Below, in pieces: positions 1 to 8,639 of a stretch of 64,000 nt of DNA. Both the position numbers and the translations under genes were made by a program. Position 1 is the first letter of the stretch. Each line of letters begins with the position of its first letter. Under the pieces are notes generated by a model. That model ran no database searches, was not told where the DNA came from, and saw only the letters and a list, made by a program, of their open reading frames with translations. The DNA is from Methanosarcina sp. 2.H.T.1A.6 (GTDB lineage Archaea; Halobacteriota; Methanosarcinia; Methanosarcinales; Methanosarcinaceae). The DNA lies in contig NZ_JJOY01000042.1 in assembly GCF_000979455.1 (NCBI RefSeq), forward strand, positions 34,603-98,602, in the 5' to 3' direction.

Positions 1-667
1 TAAGGGAAGGGTCAAGAGCACAGGCAATAATTGCAAACCTGCCACCGTTACTTTCCCCGAGGATTGCAAGCCTTTCAGGATTTATTTCAGGCTGGACGGA
101 AAGCACATCTACGGCTTTGAGGGTATCATAAACCATAAGGTATTCAACAGGTTCAAGCCCTGCCCTGAAAAGTTCGAGATCTCTTTTAATGTTTACTGCG
201 CCCTGATTACGCTGGTCAAGGGCAAGGGTTGCATACCCCATTTTAGAGAGTTCGGCAGCCAGCCCCTGTTCACCTTCTTTGCTAACTCCTGCTCCCGGAA
301 GCAGAACTATACCGGCGGAAGAAGAAGAGTTTGCAGGAACCCTCAGTAGAGCCTGGACTTTTTCGCCTCTGCTCTCAAAAGATACCAGTTTCAGAATATC
401 CGGATCTTCAGGAGAGTACAGGTCTTCAATTTCCTGAACCGTAAACACAGGCTCGTCCCTCGGGGGAAAAGATAATGTGCCTGCCTTCGAAATCTCCCAC
501 GGAAGAGTTTCCCCTATGGAATTAGAGGGGTTGTACATGACCCCGAAGATACCCATAGCTATCAGGAGAAAGCCCAGGAAAAAAACAAAGGGTTTCGGGA
601 TTCTGGCGCCTGAAGAAGCTTTCTTCGTTTTTTTGAGTTCTTTTTTTCCAGAAATATGCTTGCTCAA
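1..667 (-). CDS. Alpha/beta hydrolase (dienelactone-hydrolase-like), 3' end outside window
   Basis: Membrane-anchored or secreted hydrolase of unknown substrate. The reverse strand reads without a stop from a TTG codon at 667 to the window edge (about 222 residues). It begins with a short basic N-terminus, then one hydrophobic segment (FVFFLGFLLIAMGIFGVMY), then an alpha/beta-hydrolase core. LLPGAGVSKEG matches the oxyanion-hole strand, and GESNGG is a nucleophile elbow of GxSxG type with Ser as the predicted nucleophile. The Asp and His of the triad lie beyond the edge. It starts 24 bp after Sec61beta on the same strand, so the two are probably cotranscribed. The TTG start is inferred from an AGGG a few bases upstream and from the membrane segment that follows; no upstream ATG fits. 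Fold is confident, substrate unknown. Confidence 0.75.
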   Translation of the reverse strand, partial: MSKHISGKKELKKTKKASSGARIPKPFVFFLGFLLIAMGIFGVMYNPSNSIGETLPWEISKAGTLSFPPRDEPVFTVQEIEDLYSPEDPDILKLVSFESRGEKVQALLRVPANSSSSAGIVLLPGAGVSKEGEQGLAAELSKMGYATLALDQRNQGAVNIKRDLELFRAGLEPVEYLMVYDTLKAVDVLSVQPEINPERLAILGESNGGRFAIIACALDPSL

Positions 668-691
668 GGGAACCCTGCCAGAAAACCGTAG

Positions 692-859
692 TTACGGCCA
701 GAAGCCGTTTACAGCACTTAAGAATAGTACTACTATGCCCGCAAGGGCGCCGGCAATCAGAACTGTTTTGGGTTGGATGTGAACCGCATTTTTGTCAGCT
801 TCGTAGTAGCGCATGAGCCCTGCTGAGGACTGAAGTCCGGTACCTGATTTTTTAGCCAT
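692..859 (-). CDS. secG: Preprotein translocase subunit SecG (archaeal Sec61beta)
   Basis: Small tail-anchored subunit of the SecYEG/Sec61 protein-conducting channel. The 55-residue product starts MAKKSGTGLQSSAGLMRYYE and ends with one transmembrane helix (TVLIAGALAGIVVLFLSAV) plus a short GFWP tail. The basic Gly/Ser-rich N-terminus, the SSAGL-RYY(E/D) motif just before the membrane segment and the length of about 55 residues are the signature of archaeal Sec61beta. The gene is easily missed because of its size. It precedes the hydrolase at 667 by 24 bp. A 14-bp tandem repeat array (883-994) lies immediately upstream, in the promoter region. Confidence 0.93.
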   Translation of the reverse strand: MAKKSGTGLQSSAGLMRYYEADKNAVHIQPKTVLIAGALAGIVVLFLSAVNGFWP

Positions 860-882
860 GAGTAAAACACCTTATGAATGCA

Positions 883-994
883 TGTGATATTGATTATGTG
901 ATATTGATTATGTGATACTGATTATGTGATATTGATTATGTGATATTGATTATGTGATATTGATTATGTGATATTGATCATGTGATACTGATTA
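883..994. repeat. 14-bp tandem repeat, 8 copies, upstream of secG
   Basis: Eight head-to-tail copies of TGTGATATTGATTA with one or two substitutions (ATACTG in copies 3 and 8, GATCA in copy 7). The array begins 24 bp upstream of the secG start, so it sits in the leader or promoter. The unit length is not a multiple of three and no ORF crosses it. The remaining 995-1447 gap is AT-rich, carries a (TTTA)n run at 1203-1245, and shows no gene. Confidence 0.9.
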
Positions 995-1202
995 ATTGAT
1001 TAAAAGTTACGTTCTTGATTGGAAGTTACATTTAATTAGAAATTTAGTTTAAGATTTGGATTCATTGGATCAATATTCGTTATCATATCCTGTGATAACC
1101 ATATGAAGTATTATTTTTGGAATATGTATTTAGATAGAGAATTATCCGTGTGTTTATATATATTTAATTGATTATTTATACATTTACTTATTTAGTTACT
1201 CA

Positions 1203-1246
<44 letters not shown>

Positions 1247-1447
1247 GGAATATTATCTTGAAATTAGAAAATGTAACTCAACTGTAAATTTACTGTTAGT
1301 TTTGAACTACTCATTTAGATAGTTACCAGATAATTTACAGTTCTCATATATAAATCCTGCAGAGCTATTCCGGAGCAATCCTGCGACAAGAAAGGAAACC
1401 TGTGATCTTAAGGATCCAAGGATCCGAAAAACCAGAGACTGAAGACC

Positions 1448-2467
1448 TTAGATCAGAACCTCGTCCAGCAGGAAAGGCGGGTAAAATGCGCCTCTTTCAG
1501 TGATTACCGCAGTCACATTTTCCATGGGAGTTGCATCAAAAGCGGGATTATAAACCTCAACATCTTTTGGGGCAAGCTGTTCGCAGCCTGAGAACCGCAG
1601 TTCGTCAGGATTTCGCATTTCAATCTTTACACTTCCTTCCCAGCCTTCGAAATCGAAAGTAGAGACCGGGGCTGCCACATAAAAGGGAATTTCATGCTCT
1701 TTTGCAAGGATAGAGTGCGTATAGGTACCGATCTTGTTAAAAACAACATCCTGGGTAATTCGGTCGGCTCCTACGAGCACGCTGTTTACGAGCCCCTGGC
1801 GCATTGCCCAGCCAGCCATCGAATCTGCAATAAGGGTCACAGGGATTTTGTCCTGCATGAGTTCCCAGGTGGTGATCCTGCTCCCCTGGTTCAAAGGTCT
1901 TGTCTCGCAGGCGATAACTTTGATATCTTTGCCTTCTGCAACAGCCGAACGTACAACTCCGAGAGCTGTCCCCCAGTCAACACAGGCAAGCCTTCCTGCA
2001 TTGCAGTGCGTGAGTACGGTATCTCCATCTTTCAGGAACTTTGATCCGTATTTACCTATGAGCTTATTGGTTTCGATATCCTCTTCTGCAATATCCCGGG
2101 CTTCCTGAAGGGCAATATCCCGTACTCCCTGAACATTGAAGGCATCAGAAACTGCTTTTAAAACCCTGTCCACACCCCAGCCCAGGTTTACGGCCGTAGG
2201 GCGGGTCGATTTAAGTGCTTTTGCCGCAACCTCGAGGTCACGGATTATGGATTCGATATCTTTTGCCCCGCTAAGGAAAGCTGCCAGAGCAATTCCAAAA
2301 CCTCCTGCAGCACCGAGTGCAGGTGCACCCCTGATCCGGAGAGATTTTATAGCTTCATAGAGCGAACTCAGGGTTTTGCATTCTATTACCCTGTACTCCT
2401 GCGGGAGCAAGGTCTGGTCTACCAGCACCACAGAATTGGACTCTTCGTTCCAGTCAATTGTCCTCAT
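1448..2467 (-). CDS. mtnA: S-methyl-5-thioribose-1-phosphate isomerase MtnA (eIF2B-like family)
   Basis: Cytosolic isomerase converting an aldose-1-phosphate (methylthioribose-1-P, or the 5-deoxyribose equivalent) to its ketose during salvage of the nucleoside by-products of SAM enzymes. The 339-residue length is normal for MtnA. Visible family motifs are RIRGAPALGAAGG (phosphate-binding region), HCNAGRLACVDWGTALG with the catalytic Cys, ETRPLNQGSRIT, ADSMAG, and GADRITQDVVFNKIGT with the catalytic Asp. A sequence resembling GTGAT precedes the ATG at 2467. The gene stands alone, without mtnP or other salvage genes nearby. The related ribose-1,5-bisphosphate isomerase is less likely because the N-terminal IDW segment and the RGAPALG and NQGSR motifs are those of MtnA. 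Confidence 0.9.
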   Translation of the reverse strand: MRTIDWNEESNSVVLVDQTLLPQEYRVIECKTLSSLYEAIKSLRIRGAPALGAAGGFGIALAAFLSGAKDIESIIRDLEVAAKALKSTRPTAVNLGWGVDRVLKAVSDAFNVQGVRDIALQEARDIAEEDIETNKLIGKYGSKFLKDGDTVLTHCNAGRLACVDWGTALGVVRSAVAEGKDIKVIACETRPLNQGSRITTWELMQDKIPVTLIADSMAGWAMRQGLVNSVLVGADRITQDVVFNKIGTYTHSILAKEHEIPFYVAAPVSTFDFEGWEGSVKIEMRNPDELRFSGCEQLAPKDVEVYNPAFDATPMENVTAVITERGAFYPPFLLDEVLI

Positions 2468-3146
2468 TAAATCACTTTCCGATGTGAAAATCAGGTTCTG
2501 CCGGGAAATCTTCCGACTTCCTTTTCAAGCCACCCATCCAATAAAAACCTATTCGACTCTTCCTTTTACAGGTGTGAGTGTTTCGTTTCCCTATCACTAT
2601 CAGACAACCTGAAAACTTGAATAAGAGGGTTCAAATTAAAAATCTCTGGCTCGGATTGAAAATAACAATACAAGATAACAATACAAGATAACAATACAAG
2701 ATAACAATACAAATGATGTTTAGAAGCCGAGCATCAGATTAATAATTTAATTTCATTATAAGCAAGCATGTATAGAGTAAGTCTTAGATATAGATAAACA
2801 AACATGGTATTTATTTAGCAAAGAGCAAAGTTAGATATGTTAGATATGTTAGATATAATAGATTTATAAAGTAACAGTACAAATAAGAAAATATTTAAAA
2901 GCCATAGTTAAGACACAGGAAGATTCGTAATTTCAGGAATCATAATTTCGTGAACTGCCCCCAGGCTAAAGACCGGGAGGTTTTACGCTTCTTCCTATAA
3001 ATTTCATGGACCTTGAATCCGTAAATCCTTGGATCCATAAATCCCTGGATCCATAAATTATGAAAGTTTGGAAGTTTTGAGAACCTGTCGTTTCATGCAA
3101 GTTGTGGTTTATGAGAGTCAGGGTATTCATCGGAGAGTAAGCGCTT
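2468..3146. other. Gene-free spacer between divergent mtnA and ino1
   Basis: AT-rich divergent promoter region without a convincing ORF. It holds a 13-bp repeat (2662-2713), short repeats of GATATGTTA near 2833-2860, and a pair of GGATCCATAAAT sequences (about 3020-3060) just upstream of ino1. Confidence 0.6.
2662..2713. repeat. 13-bp tandem repeat, 4 copies
   Basis: Four near-perfect copies of ATAACAATACAAG in the spacer between mtnA and ino1. Confidence 0.9.
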
Positions 3147-4247
3147 ATGACAAAAATAAAAATAGCAATTGCAGGAATCGGGAACTGTGCAAGCTCTTTG
3201 ATACAGGGCATCGAGTACTATAAAACCGAAGATAGGGATCCCATAGGACTTATGCACAGGGACATTGGAGGGTATAGGCCCGGCGATATCAAAGTTGTTG
3301 CTGCCTTCGATATTGATGCCAGGAAGGTAGGAAAAGACGTTTCCGAGGCCATTTTTGCCCCCCCGAACTGCACAGCGGTTTTTTGCCCAGACATTCCTTC
3401 CACAGGTGTGAAGGTTAAGATGGGCAGAGTTCTTGATGGGGTCTCTGACCACATGAAGAATTATAGGGAAAATTACACATTTGTTGTCAGCAGAGAGCCT
3501 GAAGCCACAAAAGCAGACATCGTAAAAGAACTGAAGGATTCAGGAGCCGAAATGCTTCTTAATTACCTTCCTGTCGGTTCTGAAGAAGCTGTCCGTTTCT
3601 ATGCCGAATGCGCTCTTGAAGCCGGAGTGGCTTTAATCAACAACATGCCTGTTTTCATTGCAAGCAATCCTGAGTGGGCAAAACGGTTTGAAGAAAAGAA
3701 TATTCCTGTTATCGGAGACGATATCAAAGCCCAGCTTGGAGCAACAATTACCCACAGAGTCCTTGCAGACCTGTTTGAAAAACGCGGTGTAAAGCTCGAA
3801 AGGACATATCAGCTGAACACTGGCGGAAACACCGATTTCCTCAATATGCTCAACAGGGACAGGCTTGCTTCCAAGCGTGAATCCAAGACCGAAGCCGTCC
3901 AGTCCGTGCTCTTTCATAGGCTTGAGGATGAAAATATCCATATCGGACCGAGCGACTACGTTGCCTGGCAGAAAGACAACAAGGTATGCTTCCTTCGAAT
4001 GGAAGGTAAACTTTTTGGGGACGTGCCCATGAACATTGAACTCCGGCTTTCAGTGGAAGACTCTCCAAACTCCGGAGGTGTGGTAATTGATGCCATTCGC
4101 TGCTGTAAGCTGGCTCTTGACCGCGGGATAGGAGGAGTGCTGTACTCCCCGGCTTCCTACTTCATGAAACATCCGGCTATACAGTATCCTGATGATGAGG
4201 CATACCGCAGGACTGAAGAGTTCATAGCCGGAACACGAGAACGTTAA
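3147..4247 (+). CDS. ino1: Myo-inositol-1-phosphate synthase
   Basis: NAD-dependent lyase/isomerase making L-myo-inositol-1-phosphate from glucose-6-phosphate, the entry to archaeal inositol phospholipids. The 366-residue product opens with a Rossmann NAD site ([16 protein letters not shown]). It continues with [15 protein letters not shown], the conserved [22 protein letters not shown] region, FINxxP-like [13 protein letters not shown], and [17 protein letters not shown], where catalytic Lys residues lie in this family. [11 protein letters not shown] and the C-terminal [15 protein letters not shown] are also typical. The length matches the short archaeal/actinobacterial class rather than the ~500-residue eukaryotic form. 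A GGAG lies about 10 bases before the ATG. The gene is monocistronic: radB converges on it from downstream. Confidence 0.92.
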   Translation: MTKIKIAIAGIGNCASSLIQGIEYYKTEDRDPIGLMHRDIGGYRPGDIKVVAAFDIDARKVGKDVSEAIFAPPNCTAVFCPDIPSTGVKVKMGRVLDGVSDHMKNYRENYTFVVSREPEATKADIVKELKDSGAEMLLNYLPVGSEEAVRFYAECALEAGVALINNMPVFIASNPEWAKRFEEKNIPVIGDDIKAQLGATITHRVLADLFEKRGVKLERTYQLNTGGNTDFLNMLNRDRLASKRESKTEAVQSVLFHRLEDENIHIGPSDYVAWQKDNKVCFLRMEGKLFGDVPMNIELRLSVEDSPNSGGVVIDAIRCCKLALDRGIGGVLYSPASYFMKHPAIQYPDDEAYRRTEEFIAGTRER

Positions 4248-4426
4248 AGCAAGACGGAAAAAAATTCCTGAAGAAGAAGAAATTCTTATTGAAGACAGTT
4301 TTGAGGCCAGAAAATCCCGGATGTTTCCGGGAATTTTACTTTTTTCTGTTCCGGAATATTTCCTGCTGACTGAAATTTTTCTACGGAATTGATCTCAACA
4401 GAATTTATCTCAATGTTTTTACTGAT

Positions 4427-5095
4427 TTAACGGATTCCTTCAGCCGTAATTTTAAACTCCGCATTTGTGCCTTCGGGACGGGAGCGGTGTTTGAAGAGAG
4501 TGGCGCGCCTTGTCCCTTCACCTGTTTTTTCCAGCTGGATGATCGTCTTTGAGATATGTTCCAGGGAACTGCCCCCCAATGGGCGCACCCCTCCTGCAAT
4601 AATATTTGAGTATACCTGATTTGTTATAACTGCAACAAAACCGTGTTTGCGAGCCAGAGCATGCAGAAACCCTATCTGGTTGGCAAGTTCTCTGCGGCTT
4701 TTTATACCGGTCTCCTCATCTTCGAGTTCAAACCTGTAGTATGAAGTTGCAGAATCCAGAATCACAAGCCCGATATTTTCACCTGCTATCCTCTCCACCT
4801 CTCTTACGGACGCATACTGCTCTTCAAAACTCAGGGGTTCGTAGATAATTATGCTCCTGGCTATTTCCTTTGCATTTTCCCCTGCAATCTGCTTGAAACG
4901 AACAGGAGAAAGCCCTTCCGTATCTATGAAAATGACTTTCTGTCCCTGCTTTACACATTCCACTGCAAGCTGGATACAGATATTTGTTTTTCCGGTTCCT
5001 GCGGCTCCGAAAACCTGAGTTACGATCCCTCTCTCGAAACCTCCTCCCAGGAGGTCATCAAGGGGTTTACAACCGGAAGATAATAGTTTCTCTAT
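4427..5095 (-). CDS. radB: DNA repair and recombination protein RadB, apparent ATA start
   Basis: RecA-family ATPase, a paralogue of RadA that assists homologous recombination in Euryarchaeota. Visible are SSGCKPLDDLLGGGFERG, Walker A GAAGTGKTN, the VIFIDTEG strand, Walker B LVILDSATSYYR, and VITNQVYSN with the C-terminal core ending NAEFKITAEGIR; no N-terminal HhH domain, as expected for RadB. The first ATG in frame (4963) lies after Walker A and cannot be the start. The coding frame upstream runs back to a TGA near 5190 without any ATG, GTG or TTG. The best start is an ATA at 5095, with an AGAGAGGTG Shine-Dalgarno sequence 7 bases before it, giving 222 residues. Either a non-NTG start is used or the codon is a mutation or base error. 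Confidence 0.88.
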   Translation of the reverse strand: MEKLLSSGCKPLDDLLGGGFERGIVTQVFGAAGTGKTNICIQLAVECVKQGQKVIFIDTEGLSPVRFKQIAGENAKEIARSIIIYEPLSFEEQYASVREVERIAGENIGLVILDSATSYYRFELEDEETGIKSRRELANQIGFLHALARKHGFVAVITNQVYSNIIAGGVRPLGGSSLEHISKTIIQLEKTGEGTRRATLFKHRSRPEGTNAEFKITAEGIR

Positions 5096-5895
5096 GGCGT
5101 GACACCTCTCTTTGCACTTGACAGAAGTATGAAAGACCCATGATATAATGCTTTTTTCATAATTTTCAACCCGATTGGAGAAGAATAAAGATCTTCAGAG
5201 AGAAATAAAAGTATTTAAGTGGACATAGAAGAAATGCTCAGGTTTGAATTCTCAGACCTGAGGAGACGGAGAAAAAAAATTTTCAGTAATATCTTGAAAC
5301 TGAAAATGTCCTTTACTAATATATTGTAATGTTTTCAAGGAATAAAGCCATATAGATGATGTCCATACCTATATCCATTAAAGTATCTCCCATACAAAAT
5401 AAAGTCTTCTGTACTTGAAAATGATCCCACAAATTAGGTATTTTTAAAAAAACAGAAGCCCATAAGATTGTCACCAGATCTGATAACAAACAACGGTCTT
5501 TGTATACAAAGTAAGAGGGTAATTGTATTCAAAGATGAGTTGAAAAACCATTATAAGTAAGATCTGGCATTTAGAATAATTACCTGAAAATTAAGATAAC
5601 CTTCACTCAATAGAGTGAAAAAATGATATCAAGAGGGACACTCTATATAAACTGCATGCCCTGTTCAGATATTGCTGACTAGTCTGGGAGAGTTATTATA
5701 GAATAAACCGGGTTGGCTAAGGAATAGTACCCATGCGGGGTTTTGTTTTATTGCTTTGATGCGCTCTGCGCCGGCATACTCACGCTCCGCACACTGTAAA
5801 TAAAAGCAATATGTATTGATGAAAAACGAAACATGTAAAAGGCATGTAAAAAACATGTTAAAAAGACTGTACCATAAATCAGAGGGGCGCAAATT
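5096..5895. other. Gene-free spacer between radB and nrdH
   Basis: About 800 bp, mostly AT-rich. I find no credible ORF; a 75-codon reverse ORF (5665-5892) has no start signal or recognisable family. A distinctly GC-rich island at about 5690-5800 (GCGCTCTGCGC palindrome, CCGGGTTGG, CATGCGGGG) stands out and could be a structured RNA or the remnant of an older gene. The promoter of the nrd genes must lie here. Confidence 0.5.
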
Positions 5896-6147
5896 ATGGC
5901 AAAAATAATAGTTTACACAACGGAACGTTGTCCGAAATGCAATAAATTGAAAAAATTCCTGGAAGCAAATTCAGTACCCTTCGAAGTAGCAGATATGTCC
6001 ACCCCGGAAGCTCTGACCGAACTGCGTTTCAACGGGGTCTTCACAGTGACAGCGCCTGTATTACAGATCAATAGTGAATTCCTCACGTATACCGAAATAT
6101 TCCGCGGGGAAGAAGTGAATCCGGAAAAACTCCGGGGAATTCTGTGA
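5896..6147 (+). CDS. nrdH: Glutaredoxin-like protein (NrdH-type redoxin)
   Basis: Small thiol-disulfide carrier of 83 residues with the glutaredoxin fold. The N-terminal strand IIVYTTERCPKCNKLKKFL carries the CPKC redox pair, followed by the cis-Pro segment TVTAPVLQI and a glutaredoxin-type C-terminus. It lies 75 bp upstream of nrdD in the same direction. That position suggests it is the direct reductant of the ribonucleotide reductase; class III enzymes of Methanosarcina are known to use a NrdH-type redoxin rather than formate. The ATG is preceded by GAGGGGC. Confidence 0.85.
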   Translation: MAKIIVYTTERCPKCNKLKKFLEANSVPFEVADMSTPEALTELRFNGVFTVTAPVLQINSEFLTYTEIFRGEEVNPEKLRGIL

Positions 6148-6222
6148 CAAAACCCGCTAAGCTTCAAAACGACTTAAATAATTTCCATATCCCTCCTTAA
6201 AACAACAACTGAAGATGAGAAA

Positions 6223-8607
6223 ATGACAGGCGATATTCTCTTAACCGATGATGAATTATCTGATAATCAGCCAGTGCAAAAGACACTTGACGGGCTCTCC
6301 ACCTCTTCCCTCCCCAAAAAAGACCAGTTATCTGATAATCAGCCCGTGCAAAAAACACTTGATGGGCTTTCCGTCTCTCCCCTCCCCAAAGTAAGGACAA
6401 CAGAAGGTTTCATCCTTAACTGGGACAGGAATATCATTGTAAGCCAGCTCCTGAAAGAAACAAAATTAAGTGAGATCTTCTACAACAAGCCTGCAATCAC
6501 AAAAGAAGAAGCTGTTGATATTGCAAAAGAAGCGGAAAGGATCATCCGAAAGATGAATATCAAATTTCTTTCAGGACCCCTTATCCGGGAAATAGTCAAC
6601 AATATTCTTCTTGACAGAGGGCGCGTAGAATGGAGAAATATAATGACAAGAGTCGGGGCTTCGGTCTACGATGCCTACGAAATCGACTCCGGATACGGCT
6701 TTGGGGCAAACGATAATGCAAACCAGCTGAACAATGCTGAGACATCCCACAAAAGAAAAGCCGACAAAATGTCCAAAGAGCAAAATCTCCTTCTGATGCC
6801 AAAAGAGCTTGCGGACCTGCACCTGAACGGGGACTTCCATATCCACGACCTCGAATACATGGGCACAAGGCCTTTTTGCCAGGACTGGGACCTTCGCTAC
6901 TTCTTTTATTACGGACTGATGCCTGATGGGGTAGGCACCCAATCAAGTGTTGCAAAACCTGCAAAGAATGCCGAGGTAGCTTTCCTTCATGCTGTAAAAG
7001 CAATGGGTTCGGCTCAGACCAACTTTGCAGGCGGACAGGGCTTTTACAATTTCCTGACATTTATGGCCCCCTATCTGGAAGGCAAGTCCGAAGTTGAGAT
7101 AAGACAGCTTATGCAGATGTTCGTCTATGAAATGATGCAGATGATGTGCGCAAGAGGCGGACAGACAGTTTTTTCATCCGTGCAGCTTTCCCCTGGTGTT
7201 CCGAAGCTCTGGAGAAACATTCCAGTTGTTGCCATGGGTAAGGTCTGGGATGGTAAGCAGGCTCCCCTCAGAACCTACGGAGAATTTGAAAAAGAGATCC
7301 GGCTTGGGTTCAAGGCTCTTATGGATGTCATGCTTGAAGGAGATGCCTGGGGCAAACCTTTCAGCTTCCCGAAGCCAGAAATTTCTCTTGAACCTGACTT
7401 CATGGAAGAAGACGAGAGTTTTAACAGGGCTCACCCCGAGCTTCCGACTTACAAAGAGCTGTACAGGATGACCTTTGAACTGGCTGCCAAATTCGGAACC
7501 CCCTACTTTGACAACCAGCTTCCCGAGTACAGAGGCGCAGGAGAGGGGATTTCATGTTACCAGTGCTGTGCCTATCAGTTCTCTTCAAACCCTACCGACG
7601 ATAAAGACTTCGGTGACAAGCTGCATTTCAAGGATGGAAGGCATTTCTCCATGGGCTCGTGGATGGTCCTGTCCTTAAACTGTCCCAGGGCTGCATACAG
7701 GGCTGAATATGATGATGAGGAACTTTTCACTGAACTCAAGACCCTGATGAACCAGGGTGTGGAAGTTTTCAAGATCAAGCGAAAATGGATGAACAGCCTG
7801 ATCAAGAAAAACAGGATTCCCTTTGCAGCCCAGTGTCCCAAGGACCCGAACACCGGAGAAAAGGGAGCAATGGCTGTGGACTTCGACAGCCTTGTGTATA
7901 CTATTGGAGTAATAGGAATTAATGAGATGGTCCAGTACCACACAGGCTACCAGATCCACGAATCTCCTGCTGCGTATAAGCTTGCCATCCGGGCTATGTT
8001 CGAAATGAAAATGCATGCCCAGAAGCTCTCAAAAGAAAATGGCATGGAAATTGCCCTTGCAAGGACTCCTGCTGAAACTACAGCCCAGCGTTTTGCAGTC
8101 TCAGACCTCCTGCACAGGGAATATACTGATAAAGCCGAGCTCACAATTAAAGGGGACCTGGAAACCGCAAAGAAAGAGTTCAATGAGACCCATGACCTGC
8201 CAATTTACTATACTAACGGAACTCATATCCCACCGGGTGCAGACGTGTCTCTGCCTGAAAGGATAAAGTATGAGCACACTTTCTTCCCGATAGTAGACGG
8301 CGGAAACATCATGCATATCTGGCTTGGAGAAGGAAAACCGGATCCTGACGGCCTGCAGGAACTTGCCATGCATATAGCAAAGAACACCCAGACGGGATAC
8401 TTTGCCTTCACACGGGACATGACCGTATGCACTGACGAGGGATATGTAGCCGCCGGCCTGCTTGACAAATGCCCGAAATGCGGATCTGAAAATGTGCAGC
8501 ACCTCTCAAGGATTACTGGCTATCTTCAGTCCGTGGAAGGCTGGAACAGAGGTAAGCGCCAGGAACTCAAGGACAGGAAACGCTACAGCACAAGGGAACT
8601 CAGATGA
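6223..8607 (+). CDS. nrdD: Anaerobic (class III) ribonucleoside-triphosphate reductase NrdD
   Basis: Oxygen-sensitive glycyl-radical enzyme reducing NTPs to dNTPs. The 794-residue product has an unusual N-terminal extension with a duplicated 24-residue segment (residues about 10-57). An ATP-cone follows (TTEGFILNWDRNIIVSQLL, about 60-150), then the catalytic barrel: MMCARGGQTVFSS (Cys309), GTPYFDNQLPEYRG, and SCYQCCAY (Cys445, 448, 449). The C-terminus carries RITGYLQ, whose Gly766 is the predicted radical site. Near it I see only three cysteines (736, 750, 753) of the usual four-Cys zinc site. The gene sits between nrdH and nrdG, all rightward with short gaps, so the three probably form one operon. 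The reductant subtype is inferred from the neighbour, not from active-site residues. Confidence 0.95.
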   Translation: MTGDILLTDDELSDNQPVQKTLDGLSTSSLPKKDQLSDNQPVQKTLDGLSVSPLPKVRTTEGFILNWDRNIIVSQLLKETKLSEIFYNKPAITKEEAVDIAKEAERIIRKMNIKFLSGPLIREIVNNILLDRGRVEWRNIMTRVGASVYDAYEIDSGYGFGANDNANQLNNAETSHKRKADKMSKEQNLLLMPKELADLHLNGDFHIHDLEYMGTRPFCQDWDLRYFFYYGLMPDGVGTQSSVAKPAKNAEVAFLHAVKAMGSAQTNFAGGQGFYNFLTFMAPYLEGKSEVEIRQLMQMFVYEMMQMMCARGGQTVFSSVQLSPGVPKLWRNIPVVAMGKVWDGKQAPLRTYGEFEKEIRLGFKALMDVMLEGDAWGKPFSFPKPEISLEPDFMEEDESFNRAHPELPTYKELYRMTFELAAKFGTPYFDNQLPEYRGAGEGISCYQCCAYQFSSNPTDDKDFGDKLHFKDGRHFSMGSWMVLSLNCPRAAYRAEYDDEELFTELKTLMNQGVEVFKIKRKWMNSLIKKNRIPFAAQCPKDPNTGEKGAMAVDFDSLVYTIGVIGINEMVQYHTGYQIHESPAAYKLAIRAMFEMKMHAQKLSKENGMEIALARTPAETTAQRFAVSDLLHREYTDKAELTIKGDLETAKKEFNETHDLPIYYTNGTHIPPGADVSLPERIKYEHTFFPIVDGGNIMHIWLGEGKPDPDGLQELAMHIAKNTQTGYFAFTRDMTVCTDEGYVAAGLLDKCPKCGSENVQHLSRITGYLQSVEGWNRGKRQELKDRKRYSTRELR
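6250..6393 (+). repeat. 72-bp in-frame duplication at the N-terminus of NrdD
   Basis: Two tandem 72-bp units (6250-6321, 6322-6393) encode DELSDNQPVQKTLDGLS.. and DQLSDNQPVQKTLDGLS.., differing at a few positions. The duplication precedes the ATP-cone and adds 24 residues to the extension. Confidence 0.92.
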
Positions 8608-8639
8608 GGTCCCTTTAACCTTTTTTACGCAAACTGGAA

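Noticed and set aside
477..782. 101-codon + strand ORF
   Set aside because: Antisense to the alpha/beta hydrolase and Sec61beta, both of which have clear family motifs.
5665..5892. 75-codon reverse ORF upstream of nrdH
   Set aside because: No ribosome site or recognisable family; the region is better seen as a leader or promoter, though its GC-rich part is reported.
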